DNA of 64,000 nt from Hermatobates lingyangjiaoensis (GCA_026182355.1 JAPFBL010000104.1:1109501-1173500), one strand, 5' to 3'. Shown: positions 10,130 to 23,662, counted from the first letter of the stretch. Numbers and translations: made by a program. Notes: a model not told the origin generated them from the letters alone.

Positions 10130-10985
10130 TTTATTTAATATAACTATTGTTATATGGCTAAAAAAATTGTTGTTTTTTTTTATCATATTATTCAAAATGA
10201 TGCTTTTATTCCAGACTCATAAACTACTAGACGAGTTCAAATGCCTCAAAAAAAAAAAGAAAAAAAGCAGGGTACAAGGGATAAGTGACAGACAATACTG
10301 AGTACTCATTATATCGCTAGTGCTTCTATCAGCAAAGTAAAGAGAAACATCTGTTACCATGTTTTTCTTATCTGGAGTCTTACTACCGACCTAGCGCTTT
10401 CTAGTTCACAAAATATGTTTTATTTACATAAGCATCAGAATTCTTTTACTAGGCCTTTTATTTATCCAGGTTAACATTAATTCATACATACTAAACAATC
10501 AGCTTTATGTTGTTAGTGATTAAATCAGTAGTAGATAAACAAACTATAATGCTGTGTAACTATACTAAATTTTTAATTAAGTTTTTTTCTTCAAGTCGTA
10601 ATTAAAAAAATCTGCACTCCAATACAGACCAGTATATAATAATATGACTTTATCATCGTACGAAACAATTTGAATGAAAGACATAATTATTTTTATAGCA
10701 TGTAAAATATATTGATAGAATGTGGATATGTGATTAGGAAATTAACTAAGATATTTAACAATTCATATGATCAACGGGAAGACAGAATAAATTAGGCCCA
10801 AAGGAAAGATTAGTAGGGGAAGTATATCATTAGTAACACGCAATGATTCAAGTAAAATTTGCCTAAGGGATTGAAAGGTGTGGGGGAACATGGAACAAAG
10901 GAGTGAGTGGCAAACAGGGTGAACTGACGCACGTGGGGTATTAGGGACTCGCATCAAATCACTCAAGAAATACTTATAATGACAA
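10130..10985. other. No gene recognised
   Basis: Includes a short A-rich run near 10250. Otherwise plain AT-rich sequence. Confidence 0.5.
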
Positions 10986-11770
10986 CTCTAGCAGCAGCTT
11001 ATGCTCGTGAAAACTCTTTTTGGTACATCAGTACGAAATTCTGTACATGTTACAGTGATACTTTCAGATACGAGTGTCCTGACATGCAAGTTTTCCGAGG
11101 TACGAGCTAGCTTCCCGCGCAACATTTTACCTTGAGATAAGAGCCAGCTTAGAACACGTCCAGGTGGCAGAGAGAGCGCGAGCAACTCGCACAGCTGTGC
11201 AGTACTAATATACCTGTTTACTGTTATCGATACGCATTTCACGAGTTGTGTTTAAAATTGATTTTGTGACTTTTCTTTTTTTTCTGCACGGTAGTTCCAA
11301 AGGAAGATTGTAAAAAGCGTGGCGAAAAAAAAGCGTATTGTGTCGATGAAAATGAAACTTCAAATAATAAAAAAACATGAGGGAGGTGTACATTAATTTT
11401 ATGAATTTAATTATTTTATGTACATTTAAAATATGCTTTTGCTTATAGCAATTAAAACAAGTTATGTTCTACTTTTTTGGATTCGGAGTTGGGGTTTTTG
11501 GAGGGCTGGAACGGATTAAATGGTTTTCAGTTATTTTCTATGGGGAAAATTGATTTGAGATAAGAGTTTTTTGAGTAACGAGAATGTATCCGGAACGAAA
11601 TAATCTCAAGGTACCAATGTATTAATGGAGTTGGGGTTTTTGGAGGGCTGGAACGGATTAAATGGTTTTCAGTTCTTTTCTATGGGGAAAATTGATTTGA
11701 GATAAGAGTTTTTTGAGTAACGAGAATGCATCCGGAACGAAATAATCTCAAGGTACCAATGTATTAATGG
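10986..11770. mobile_element. Tigger/pogo-like non-autonomous repeat
   Basis: Clustered words such as GATACGAGTGTCC, GAGGTACGAGCTAGCTTCC, TTGAGATAAGAG, GTAACGAGAATG and CGGAACGAAATAATCTCAAG resemble the widespread animal repeats whose ends read 'TTGTACCTTGAGATACGAG...CGTTCC'. I associate these with Tigger/pogo-type miniature elements. GC content rises over 11090-11200 compared with the flanks. No transposase is visible. The last part is tandemly duplicated (see 11485-11770). Confidence 0.4.
11485..11770. repeat. 142-bp tandem duplication
   Basis: GGAGTTGGGGTTTTTGGAGG begins at 11485 and again at 11627. The two units differ at only a couple of positions (for example TTATTTTC/TTCTTTTC and GTATCC/GCATCC). 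It is a recent duplication of the end of the Tigger-like repeat. Confidence 0.93.
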
Positions 11771-11870
11771 TTATTCTGGAGAATTCATTTTGGTACAACC
11801 CACTTGAATTTTTTTGTCTGTATTTGTAACTAATACAGACTTACTACTATGCTATATCTTGTATAGTACT

Positions 11871-12620
11871 CCTTGTACTATACAGACCATAGGAGAATAA
11901 TTTATAAATTTATTACTTTGGTGATAACATACACTAACCTTAATATTGATTTATTAAGTAAATATCATTGCTTGAATAATTACAAAGAAGGAGAACCATG
12001 GTATTGTGACCCCTCCACAAGGTACTGTAAAGTAAACACTAAAACTTTAGTGTCTTTTTAGAATTGGAATGAGAGTTTTTCTCATAACAAAGTTTTTATA
12101 AAACCCCGTGACTGAAATATACGTTAAAGTTAATGAAGCAGGGGTTTCAAAAACTGTGCTGACAAAGCCGTTGCAGTGTCAAAGGTGGTGTTGCAATAAA
12201 GCTGTAAAATGGGAGCGAAGAGAAACCTTGACTGGGGAAGTGCAGACCATTTCTGCAGAGATTCTATGTTGCCAGTGTCCACACTCTAATGGACTCACTT
12301 AGTTCCTTTAGAGAGCACTTTGCCTCCCTGACACGTGTACGCCACGTGTCTCTCCCGCCCCTTACTTACATCCCCCCCCCGTATGACTCTCCCCCGCCTA
12401 ATTTCACTATAATAGCACGTCTTTCAACCCCCTGGCGTTCCCTTATTCCAGTATTGTTAGTATATCTGTTTTATATAGGGTTGTTTGCAACAATTTATAC
12501 GTCATTTAACCTCGTGATATAGCGTTCTTCAAGTTTCCAGCTGCGTCTTCTAATGAATTCGTTTTTAAGTTGAAATTTAAGCAACAAATATTATATCGTC
12601 ATATAAATCCTCTCCATATA
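11871..12620. other. No gene recognised; C-rich patch near 12330-12440
   Basis: Short open frames at 11873-12061, 12108-12302 and 12289-12522 have no recognisable motif. The patch at 12330-12440 is richer in C than the surroundings. Nothing further can be supported. Confidence 0.4.
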
Positions 12621-13306
12621 AGCTTACAACAATAATAGTCGTACAGTCTGATTCAGTCCATCACTATCTTACACAATCCATCACATCCATCCATCACAAG
12701 CTTACAACAATAATAGTCGTACAGTCTGATTCAGTCCATCACTATCTTACACAATCCATCACATCCATCCATCACAAGCTTACAACAATAATAGTCGTAC
12801 AGTCTGATTCAGTCCATCACTATCTTACACAATCCATCACATCCATACATCACAAGCTTACAACAATAATAGTCGTACAGTCTGATTCAGTCCATCACTA
12901 TCTTACACAATCCATCACAAGCTTACAACAATAATAGTCGTACAGTCTGATTCAGTCCATCACTATCTTACACAATCCATCACAAGCTTACAACAATAAT
13001 AGTCGTACAGTCTGATTCAGTCCATCACTATCTTACACAATCCATCACAAGCTTACAACAATAATAGTCGTACAGTCTGATTCAGTCCATCACTATCTTA
13101 CACAATCCATCACAAGCTTACAACAATAATAGTCGTACAGTCTGATTCAGTCCATCACTATCTTACACAATCCATCACATCCATACATCACAAGCTTACA
13201 ACAATAATAGTCGTACAGTCTGATTCAGTCCATCACTATCTTACACAATCCATCACAAGCTTACAACAATAATAGTCGTACAGTCTGATTTAGTCCATCA
13301 CTATCA
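12621..13306. repeat. 65/78-bp minisatellite, about ten units
   Basis: AGCTTACAACAATAATAGTC starts at 12621, 12699, 12777, 12855, 12920, 12985, 13050, 13115, 13193 and 13258. Unit lengths are therefore 78, 78, 78, 65, 65, 65, 65, 78 and 65 plus a final partial unit. The 13-base difference is an extra ATCCATCCATCAC (or ATCCATACATCAC) block at the unit end. Units are nearly identical otherwise. The array has no spacers of the CRISPR kind. Confidence 0.97.
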
Positions 13307-14230
13307 GTTACGTACTTTAACATTCTTACACCTTACTTCATACGTATGGTAACTTTGTAATTCTCTTGAATATTTTATTCAAATATATCTTATCTTTCTC
13401 ATACCATTAACTAAAGAATTATGCAAGTAATTTTTTTCAAAGAATTTTTAATTACTTTTAACCAAACTTTGAACAAATAAAAATTTAAACTTTTGTTATC
13501 CTGCACACATACACACTCATTGTTCCATTGGATTGAACTTGTTTGCTGATTGAAGAATCCATGAAGAATTTATAAGCCTTAAGTTCATAAAATTACTTAA
13601 GTAGTCATTTTTGTTTTATAAAAATTTTACCTTTTGTTTTTATTTTACTTCAAGAAATAAGAACTATTTTTTTAATAACTTTGTATAATAAGTTTTTGAA
13701 CAAATTCAATTTTTCGTCTATAATAGTTAACAAGTCTTTCTGCACTGGTGGGTTTTGCTCACGAGCATTATAATATTATTATTTCCTCAACTTATAATAT
13801 TATACAAGAAATGGGAGTATGCATCATATTCTGTCTCACATGTAAAATAATTGTGGAACTAATTAAAAGTTTTGAAAAGATGTTGTTTTTCTTCTTTTTT
13901 AATAACTAAAATCAAATAATTGAAATAAATCTTTAAGTAATTTTACTTTATTGCATTACATCATGCCTCCAATAGTTGAACGATGTAGCCATCACTGCTA
14001 TTAAAACTGGCTATTAAAAGATAATAAGTTTTGTAAATGTTCATTTATTCAATATGTATCAGTAGCATTTTAAAGTTCCTCTAATAGAAAATTACCTACA
14101 GAAATTCTTGCCAATTTTAACAGGAAGAAAATTGAATTACTTTGTGTCTTTGCAGTAATCCAAAGTTCATGAATTATTTGCATTTATTGATAATTTTCGG
14201 TTTAATTTGTTGATAAAATTTCATTTTTTT
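13307..14230. other. No gene recognised
   Basis: AT-rich with no coding or repeat structure that I can support. Confidence 0.5.
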
Positions 14231-16660
14231 TACTTTACTTGTAAGTAAAGTATAGTGATCGTGAAAAAATTCCATCTCAGATTTTAACGGAATTACATGC
14301 TTTGAGGTCTCAAAAGTTGTTTTATGAACTTTTTTCGTTGGTGTCTGTAGGTGTGTGTGGTTGGGTGTGTGAGTATGTTAGCATTGCTTTTTACGACGCT
14401 ACGATCCAGAATCTTTGATGGATCAAGTTGATATTTTACACAAAAATGGGCCCCATATTTAAATAATCCCTATTGTTTGGGAGGAATTATGCATGACGGG
14501 AAAATCAGTTTTTTTGCCAAAAACCTGTTTTTAGAAATAATTTTTTTCTCCTAAATCGTTAACTCTAGAGTTTTCAAAATTTGGCATTATCTTTGCAGTT
14601 ACAAATGCAATAATAAAAATATATTCAGATTTTTAAAACAACGGGAAATATTTTTTTCAATAAAATGTAAAGATTTTGACTATAATTTAATCTCAAAGAT
14701 TGAGAGAGCTATACAAGCCATATCGTTTGACAGATCAAAGTGAAACTATGCATAAAAATAGTACATTATGTGGAAAAATAGTAGAGAATGATTTTTATCA
14801 AAATTTCACTCAGCAAAGAGGCGTTACAGTAGTTTCTATATTCAGAAAATGTTTTTTGACTCTAAACAGCTCATTAAAAAACCATGAAAATTTGACCAAA
14901 AATGGTACAAAACATTAGCAATTTATAAAAAAAATTCATGAAATTTCAATCAGGGCAAAGAGTAATAAATCTATAAAAACTGTTTGTTATCCTATACTAA
15001 AGGATCACCTGCTATGATTGTCGAATTTTTGATATTTTTTACATTGTTTACATTGATTTAGAATTTTTTTGAACGAATCCACTGAGATAAAATGGATGTT
15101 TATAAGGGAAAAATTTAAATAATTTATTAACTTATATGAAATATAAGAGGAATAAATACTAAGAAGCAAAAAAATTCCCAGTATAATAATTCTATAAAAA
15201 ACCAAAATGTAAAACATAATTCAAAATTGAAATCATTTATTTGAGGTTTAATAAATGTAATTATCGTACAACCTTAATTATAAATTATATCTTAAAACAA
15301 ACTTTTTTCTTCGATGTTTTTCAAAGGAAATAAGAGTATTTTCTTGTTTTAAATTTGAAAATTTGACTTAAATATTCAATGTAGAAGGAGGTCAAGTAAG
15401 CCACGTAAGAAATCCACTGGCTATTTTAACAAAAGCCATTTGTTTAGGTATGATTGATTTGGGTATTTAAAATTGACTAATTGCTAATGTATTTTTTCTC
15501 AATATACATTCGTAGCAACCATATAACAGAGTATAAAAGGCAGAAAAAAATAACACTCACTCAGAGTTAATTGGTATATAAGATTATTAACGAATGAAAA
15601 GAAAAGTGGTTTTTATTAAATACTATGAACTCATGTAACTCCCAGTATAGTAATTTTATAAAATACCAAAAATATAAAACATTGACATTAATCCAAAATT
15701 AGATAAAACATTCTTTTGAATTTCAAAAAATGAAATTATAATTAATACCTAAATAAATTAAGAATTATCTATAAAAGTAGTAGACATATTTTTTAGATAT
15801 TTCTGACATTTGTCAACAAAAACTAGGAATATATTATCAAGTTTTAAATCGGGAAATTCGTCTTAATTATATAAATGTAGAAGGAGGTCAGAATTTTATA
15901 TAAATGATATTATAATGCATCAGTGGTTGTAAAATACAAAAATAAAAAACAATACAATACAAATATAAAAAACCGGTTCATTGGATCCCGGTGTATAGTA
16001 AAATTGTATAAAACAACTGGACTAAAAAATTTAATTATGAATTACTAATTTCATTGTAATCAATTTTATTTAAGTATTGCAAAGAAATTATTTTAGATTA
16101 GCTTTATAAATTCCAACTTTTAAAACAAAAATTTACATGAACAAACACTTTGATATGATGGATCAAAATGAAGTAAAATAACTTCCATTTAACTTTTAAC
16201 ACACATGTATTGTATATAAAATAAAGTATAAAATGCATGTAAAAGTATATATAATGAAAATGGTGAAAAATAATGTCACAGGACATGATCTATGAACAAA
16301 TAAGTATACCTTAGCATGATGAGACGTAATGGACTTGTTATAATTATTATTGTTATACAACTGAGGGCCTGAGTCATCAGATTCGTTCTCAACGGAGCCA
16401 TACCTGTTCTATTGTGTTTACCTTTATGTCCATAATCAACATTAGATTTTAAGTTCTTTAATGAATTTTAAAATTTTGCTTGGAAAATATCTTTTACTTC
16501 TATTGGTTTGTCAAAAATCTACCTCAGGAATGAAAGACCTATAAACATCTCCCATTTAAATGTTTATATTATGCTTAAATGATACATTATATATTATATA
16601 CCCAAGAAGATTGATATTAAGTTTACTTATAGTAAAGTTGAGTGGAGCCACTGTAGATTT
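14231..16660 (+). mobile_element. DNA element family T, diverged copy with internal duplication
   Basis: The start TACTTTACTTGTAAGTAAAG is followed by GTGATCGTGAAAAAATTC, then the GTGTGTGTGG tract, GTTAGCATTGCTTTTTACGA and GATGGATCAAGTTGATATTT, in the same order as the copies at 23663 and 41594. The end GTTTACTTATAGTAAAGTTG then GAGCCACTGTAGATTTTT also matches. It is about 2.4 kb rather than 1.63 kb. At least part of the excess is an internal repeat: the AACTCCCAGTATA / ATGTAGAAGGAGGTCA block occurs near 15170-15400 and again near 15635-15890. No transposase frame is visible; the open frame at 14700-14918 has no motif. Confidence 0.75.
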
Positions 16661-17190
16661 TTTTAATGAGCTTTTGTATCAAAAAATATTTACTGAAAAC
16701 CTAAAATTACCTGTAAGACTCTCTTAGTTAATGTAGGTTTAAAACAAAATATTTCTACTCATCCATCAAATAATGTTCATTAAAAAAAATATTTCTAATT
16801 GTTTTAACATTTTTTTCAGTTATAACTTTTGCATCCTTAAAGATAATGCCAAAATTTTAAGAGTATAGGATTAGAAGTTTTGGATAAAAGAATCTCTAAA
16901 AAAAATTTAGATAAAAAAAATTGACTTTCCCATGAAGCTAATTGCTCCCAAACAATATAGTTCATCTACATTTTGAGACCAATTTTTGTATAAAATTTGG
17001 GTTTGATTCATAAAATATTGTGGACTGTAGCGTTTACACAAACTTTTGGATATACACCCACCCACATATGCGACATACATTAACGAAAAGACGTCATAAA
17101 AGGATTTGAGGACCTCAAAACATGTAAATCCATCAAAATCATGAGATTCTTTCATTGTCCCTATACTGTTCTTATAGGAAAGTAAACGAA
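16655..17190 (-). mobile_element. Truncated inverted copy of family T
   Basis: Read on the minus strand from 17190, the sequence gives the family T start (ACTTTCCTATAAGAACAGTA, TTACATGTTTTGAGGTCC, TTATGACGTCTTTTCGTTAA, TTTGGGAGCAATTAGCTTCA) in a diverged form. It stops at about family position 630, exactly where the end of the plus-strand copy lies. The two form a tail-to-inside inverted junction near 16655. The minus-strand frame 16907-17155 is not a gene. Confidence 0.7.
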
Positions 17191-19291
17191 GTTATTTACA
17201 TTAATTAAACTATCATATTTTCTTTAAGTTTCTTGTATTAACAAAGAAAGGTAAACATATTAAAACAAAATGGTAAACTTTTCATGTCAGAGAAAACATC
17301 ACAATAGTAGCGTTGTCATCTTGAAGGTTTAAAATTATATCTTTCAATTTTAAACATATTAATAAGTTGCCTATTAATCATTAGTAATGTTAATTAATTA
17401 ATAAACTATTAATTGACAATTTAACACTACAAATATAATTTAAATAAGAAAACTAAGGAATTACTACACAAAAAGATTCTGACATTCTGAATAATGATAA
17501 AAATTAATTACTTTATTTATCAATTATTCAATTAAAAGAGTAATGGGTTAAATACTTATTTTATAACTATTTGAAAGGTGTAATCAATTTATTTTAAGCT
17601 GAATTTAAAAAAGAAATTGGTTTAAGTTAGAGAAGTAAAATTGGTTTGTAGCTAAAATAGGTTGCAAAATGACAGTATCTTAATGTTAGCATTGAAAACC
17701 TATTTAAGAAAAATACCTGTATATATAACTATTCTGTTATTGATTATTTTAAAATTATTTCACAACTTTATATACAATGTTATAAACAATGTAAAAGTTA
17801 TATTTCATTAAAAACTGAATCATTATTCATATTACAAATCATTTTTACAAATACTGTGATAATTCTTTCTATAAATATAATCATTAATATTACTATTTTC
17901 CCCTATTTTTTTCTAATATTAATAGATTCTATTTGAATTTCATCTGTTGATATTAATATTTAGAAAGCCAATTAATTAAATAATATTCTAAATAATTAGA
18001 AACAATCAAATAGATGTTTATTACATTACTCTTAAATAACTTGTTTTAAATTAAACTTTAATTGAATATTAATTTGGATGAGATTTCAAAGTTTTAAAAA
18101 GTTTTTAGTAGCATCAACTAATTAAAAATAATTCTTATGTTAATTAGTCAGATGGATGACTTTTTTTTTGTATTAGTATAATGTAGTGTTTATCATTTAA
18201 TAGTTATCATTTAAAGCAACATAATAAAACAATAGAAGATAATTTTAAATTATGTTCTTACTTTTTTTTGATGTGCAGAGTTTTTTCATTTCCTTCTTTC
18301 TTCTTTTTCTTAAACTCGAATAAAAAAACGACGCTTACAGCTATTAAAGCAAATCACGCCATGTTGTATTTGAAGAAGTATAGGAACTTGGCTCTTAATT
18401 AAGCCAGTGTTGACACACTGGACAAGAAATAATCATGAACTATAAATAAATAAAACATAAAAATAAATAAATACATAACTATAAATTTTGGAGAGTTTTA
18501 ATCAATAATAAGCTATTCTATATAAGGGATTTATAGAAATGAAACTAACACATATATTAGTGGAATTTTACAATTGACTTTTCAGGTTGGTTGATAATAG
18601 TATGTTACATGTTTTAAAAAAAATTGTGCAGCTGTGCACTGAACTTTGCTAAAAGTAAATATATTATTAAGTTAATTGACAAGTCATTCATTTCAAAGTT
18701 TCGTTGTAATTCAATTATCTCTATTTTGATAATTTTAACGAAAACGTAATCACTGTCACAGCCTTGTGCAAAATGAAATGAATCACTATGAACAATATTC
18801 AAGACTAGATTGATTTTATTAGTAATATTTTAAATTAATTTTTAATATGCTGCATTTATAAGGTAGAGTTAACATAGTTAATTATTATCAGGTCAAAGAG
18901 TTTGCAAAAAAACAAATAAATAATACATTTAATAGCTGGAACCATTTTTTCATTATTTACAGAGAACGCTATAATCTTAGATTTTATTTTTATAATTATT
19001 TCATCAACTACTTTCAGTAGTACGATTTCATCAACTTGAGCCTGTGCAATGTCAGGAAACTGTTAAGGATCCCTAGGTCATATAATTAGTTGTGCAATTT
19101 CTTTTACCTAATTAGCTTAATATTAGGTAAATAAATTTAATATAATATTAGGTAATATTAAATTAATATTATTAATTTAAATATAGGTAATAAATTAGTA
19201 TCTAATCCTTTACATTATTAATTAATTCAATTAAAAAAATAATTTTATTAACTCACCACCTCTGCAACCAGTTTTGTATGATATTTATTAA
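17191..19291. other. No gene recognised
   Basis: Extremely AT-rich, with short motif-free frames only. Confidence 0.55.
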
Positions 19292-19530
19292 TGATTAGAA
19301 AGGTGAAGAACAACTAAGTCTCCATGCACAAGGACTAGTGTGGTTTAACTACTTAAACAAGCAATATCACCTCATTGAGGCAAATGTAACCTGACGATGG
19401 ACACTAAGTGTTTGAAACGCATCGCCGTTAGAGAAAATCTTTTTTGTGAGTAGTAAATTATTGTTTCTCCACCTTTCTAATCAAAATCGGAGTGGTCTTC
19501 ACTCAGCATAACTATAAGTAAACATAATAT
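19292..19530 (+). repeat. PLE-tail-like unit with hammerhead-like core
   Basis: CTGACGA (19391-19397), the hairpin ACAC/GTGT and GAAAC (19414-19418) form a well-kept CTGANGA-hairpin-GAAA arrangement. The unit is bracketed by an inverted pair: GATTAGAAAGGTG near 19293 and CACCTTTCTAATC near 19472. It has no coding part and no flanking (TA)n. Confidence 0.5.
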
Positions 19531-19534
19531 CACA

Positions 19535-20800
19535 CTTGTTGACAAGAAATTGAATTTGTTTTCATTTTTATTTAACTATCGTTTTGAATTAGATAGATTC
19601 ATTCGTTCTAACCATCTCTGTAAAAATGTTTGAAAATTGAACTTCCTGCTATAAGGTAGTCCGATATCACTAAATTGGTTTCTATTCCAAAGTTGATAAT
19701 AAATAAATTTATTTATTATTTATAATAATAATTTATTTATTCCTTGGAGTATAAATTGGTTTCTATTCCTTTATTATTAATATCATTATCGTTATTATTA
19801 TCATTACTTAACCTAAGTTCACCTTATTTACCCGTTACGATTACTTATTGTATATTCTATAACAATGACTACATTTTTGTTACAACTATCGAAAAACCCG
19901 AATTAGAATATACCAATAAAATTTATTATCAGTAGTATTTTATAATTGTTTTCCTTATAATATATTTGAGTGTATACGAACCGACATTTCCTATTCATTA
20001 ACTTTCAGAAAGTTAATAGTTGATTTGATAAGATTTTAAATTGACTTTCGCTAGAAATACTGTTAAGTTAATTTATTATTCAATTATTTATTTATTAAGT
20101 CTAAAACCAATTTTATACTGTCATAAACAAATTAAAAGAATGGAAATGTTTGAGAGAATAAAAACTTTCAACATGACTGAACACATTGTATAATCATTTT
20201 AGAAGTATTACGTTTAACGATTTGTACAATGAGGTGGAGTGGGAAAGCGACGAGGCAGTAGCCCCTGGCGTCCCACGAAGGGAGGCGTCTAAAGAAAGAA
20301 CCAAATATGATGGTTATTTTAGAATTTCAAAACTGTATTAAAAGTTTTTTTTTTAACAGGTAAGTGCTTAAAAAAAAAAAGTGGCTATTCAGTAAATTTA
20401 TTGTCGATTAAAAGAGTAGAATGATTGCGTTATCGTGGGCAAAGGTAAAACTTCTGAAGAAACAAAAGACTCATTCATGTTGAAGTTTGGTGAGGTGAAG
20501 GACAAGCTGTGACCCTATGTTTTGATACGAACTTATTACCTTCGTTATATCCTCGATGAAATCCTTAATCCGCCCCCACATTCAGTTTTACCACTAAAGA
20601 CAGATTGGCAAACATGTTAAGGTTAGTATACATCACGTAGATCATTTTATTATGCACTTTATTGGAATAATGACTCCAATAATTGACAATCGTAAATCTT
20701 TTAAGCTCGCTTAGCTTCATCACATTTTAAATATACACTCAGATATGGTTATTTAAGCTAGGTCCCACGGTATGTTTCTAATTTCTCTTTGTTTTTTCAT
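19535..20800. other. No gene recognised
   Basis: A GC-richer patch near 20225-20290 (GAGGCAGTAGCCCCTGGCG) stands out but has no identifiable motif. Confidence 0.45.
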
Positions 20801-20804
20801 CTTA

Positions 20805-20917
20805 TATTCAACATATATATTTATATATATATTTCTCTTCACACTTTCTAACTTCAAATTCCAAAAGATTCATATCAAGAGGTTTATATATATATACACA
20901 CAACACACACACACACA

Positions 20918-20955
<38 letters not shown>
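20805..20955. repeat. Compound (TA)n/(CA)n microsatellite
   Basis: ATATATATTTATATATATAT precedes a TATATATATACACACAAC tract, a CA run and a long TA run ending near 20954. Confidence 0.9.
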
Positions 20956-20957
<2 letters not shown>

Positions 20958-20959
20958 TA

Positions 20960-22058
20960 CTGGTTAATTATACTTATATGTATCTTAGATTTGCTGTGCT
21001 TCTTTCAAAAATTTTGTTATTGCTCAATATTAATAATATAATTTCAAGAAACTAGGTACATATTTATTTTAGTATTACATTAACAATTAAATTGGCGTAA
21101 ATTATATTATATTTTATTTACAAAGTAAATAAAGGTTTTCCTGAAATATTGTTATTCATGAAGTATAATCTATGGTGAAATTAACATAATAATTAAGTGA
21201 GGGCTCCTAACACTTCTCTGAATTTCATCTCCGAGTTCTGTACTCCAAGCTGTTTCAGTAAACTGAATTATTTAAATTAATTTGATTAAATTATTTAAAT
21301 GCTATTTGAAACTGCTTGAATTATTATTACTTTTTATTACAGAATCACAAGTCAATTGTTTAGTTATAGTTTCAATAAACGCGTTTAAAGTCCGATATTG
21401 AATGATTTCTTTTTAGTTCATAACTAAAGCAATCGAAAGTTCTCACTTTCCTTAAACAGTATTAAATAAATGTTTTCTTTGCTTTATTTATCACAAGTTA
21501 TTGTTTATTTCTTCCTCTTCCTATATATTTCATTATCTTTCTCCTTACTTTTTTAAACCAATATAACTTTAACCTCTTAATGTAAAGAAGATAATTTAAT
21601 TTCTTGTTATCTACACTACTATTCTTCTATCTTAATCCTTTTAAATTTTAATTAACTTAGATTCTATTTCTTCTATTTTTCATTATAATCTTCGTTAACA
21701 GATTAATTAATTTATTAATTATTTTACCCTTCTAAAATTGCTTTGTAATACTTTATTCATTATATATCTGTTATAATCATATTATAAATTTTTATTCATT
21801 CGTTATTTATCCATAGAGTTATTTTTCATTACATAACAAAAATGTTTAGTTGATTTTATTAAAATTGCCCTCTGATAACTGGAAAGTTGTTAGAAAGGGT
21901 CAGAAGATCAGTGATAACATCGTGAATGCGGAGACTACAGTAAACTTTAACGAAGCATGTTTGAAAGATAAAGTTATTTCTGTTAATATAATTTAATATT
22001 CTTATACTCACTTATTATGTTTTGTTTATTAATTTTTGGTAAATAGGATAAATTTCTT
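20960..22058. other. No gene recognised
   Basis: T-rich sequence (for example 21500-21800) without coding content. Confidence 0.5.
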
Positions 22059-22330
22059 CTCATACAACTGTTTTATAAAAAAAACAGATAACAGATATGT
22101 TTCAAACACGAAGTGTTCTTCTTCAGGTTTGGATAAAATATAGCCACCATACAAACAAATATATAAAGCGTGCTTAAAATTAATTCAATTAGAATACACA
22201 AAATAATTACAAATAGTTTAAAAGTTACATACCAACTGTCACAGACAAATATGGGAAGACTGGCAGAGTGGACAGGAAATATTAATATTTTGTGTTTGAA
22301 GGAGGGAGGTTAGCTGAAGACTTGGGATGA
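22059..22330 (-). repeat. PLE-tail-like unit with hammerhead-like core, minus strand
   Basis: On the minus strand, CTGAAGA (22120-22126), a GAACAC/GTGTTT hairpin with a TTC loop and GAAAC (GAAA at 22100-22103) match the core architecture seen at 4312 and elsewhere. A short T/A-rich hairpin (CTGTTTT near 22085) follows on the tail side. No coding remnant was recognised. Confidence 0.45.
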
Positions 22331-23239
22331 TGTATAGAGTAGTTCTCTTAGGCTTTTAGACCATTCAAACAACAAACGTAAAGGTAAAATAAAAAAAAAA
22401 CAAATCAAAACTTTCAAGTTTAAAGAATCAATTGAAGAGTGTTGGCATTTGTTGGGACCAAAGGTAGTAATAGTTTTTTATGCATAAGCTATTAGATTTG
22501 ATATTTTGCAGAACTTGTTATTATAGTATACCTAGTTTAAGACAAAATCTATTACTTTAATCTTCTGAGTTAATATTTTTTTTTCAACCAACATCTGCCA
22601 TGCCTATACACATTCTAGCGTAATTTATACAAGCCACCTTGTACACTAGTATGGCGTTCCTATTGGTTCGGACATCTAAAGCTTACCCATGCAGTATCCT
22701 TATCCTCACCCTTATAGAAATGTTTAATACAAACCAAAATATGGTGATTTTCAAAATATTTACAAAGTTTATCTGACAAGTTGAACTTCTGATGCCCTTC
22801 AAAACGTGCCTAGTCCATAATTATATTCAGATCAACATACAAACATTTTTTAAAGTTTTCTACTGATCTCTATCTACTGATTTTACCAACTGTTTCATTT
22901 ATTCTGACACATTTCTAAGTTGTTTTTTTTAAGATAAACTATTCTATGCTAACTTCACCAAAGTTTCTCCAAGAAAAAAGATTTGAAGCATTTTAGCAAT
23001 TCTTGGGATAAAGTAAAATAAATAACTTTTTTCCTGGTATAATCAGTTGCAGTAATAACTCGAACTCTTATTTGATTTCTCCTATAATAATGTAAAGGTA
23101 ATTTAGACCCTATATTTAATAAGATGACGTCTTGTTATTTAACAAGATGACATATCACATGACGTCTGTATTCAACTAAATTCCTGTTATTCTTACAGAA
23201 ATGTAGAGAGAAAGAAATAGAGATCTCAAGATAATAAAA

Positions 23240-23345
23240 TACTCTTTTTGTCTTTATTTTTCCTCAAGTAAAAGTTGTCTTTATGTAAAAATAAATATAT
23301 ACATTGATTTCTTTTATAAAAATTAATGAAATATAATTATACTGA
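23240..23345 (+). repeat. Dispersed repeat R, copy 1
   Basis: TGTCTTTATTTTTCCTCAAG followed by AAAATAAATATATACATTGA resembles 28785-28860. It shares TTGATTTCTTTTATAAAAAT with 25665-25690. Family identity is unknown. Confidence 0.45.
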
Positions 23346-23662
23346 TTTGACGTCTTCATGGAATGTACAGTTGCATACTTGTTTACAAAATAAAAATATT
23401 GGTGCACATAATTGATTTAAAGAATAAATCCTCGTCCAGTCCAAAAAATCATAAACTATATTTAAAATTAATGACTCGTTTGCATTATTTACATAATTAT
23501 TAATAAACTATAATTATTCAGAACTGAAATTAGGCTTATTATGAGACTATTTTGGGATAATTATTGCTAGGACACTATTTCACCCTTTTAGGATTTGTCC
23601 AGCGATGTTGCTGAATTAACATATGTGATTTTTTAAAATATGTTTCTGCAAAGTTTTGGTTA

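Noticed and set aside
9899..10301. Two overlapping opposite-strand ORFs of similar sequence
   Set aside because: Both come from the arms of one palindrome, so they mirror each other and are not independent genes.
12621..13306. CRISPR array
   Set aside because: Units are contiguous and near-identical with no unique spacers, in a eukaryotic setting. It is a minisatellite.
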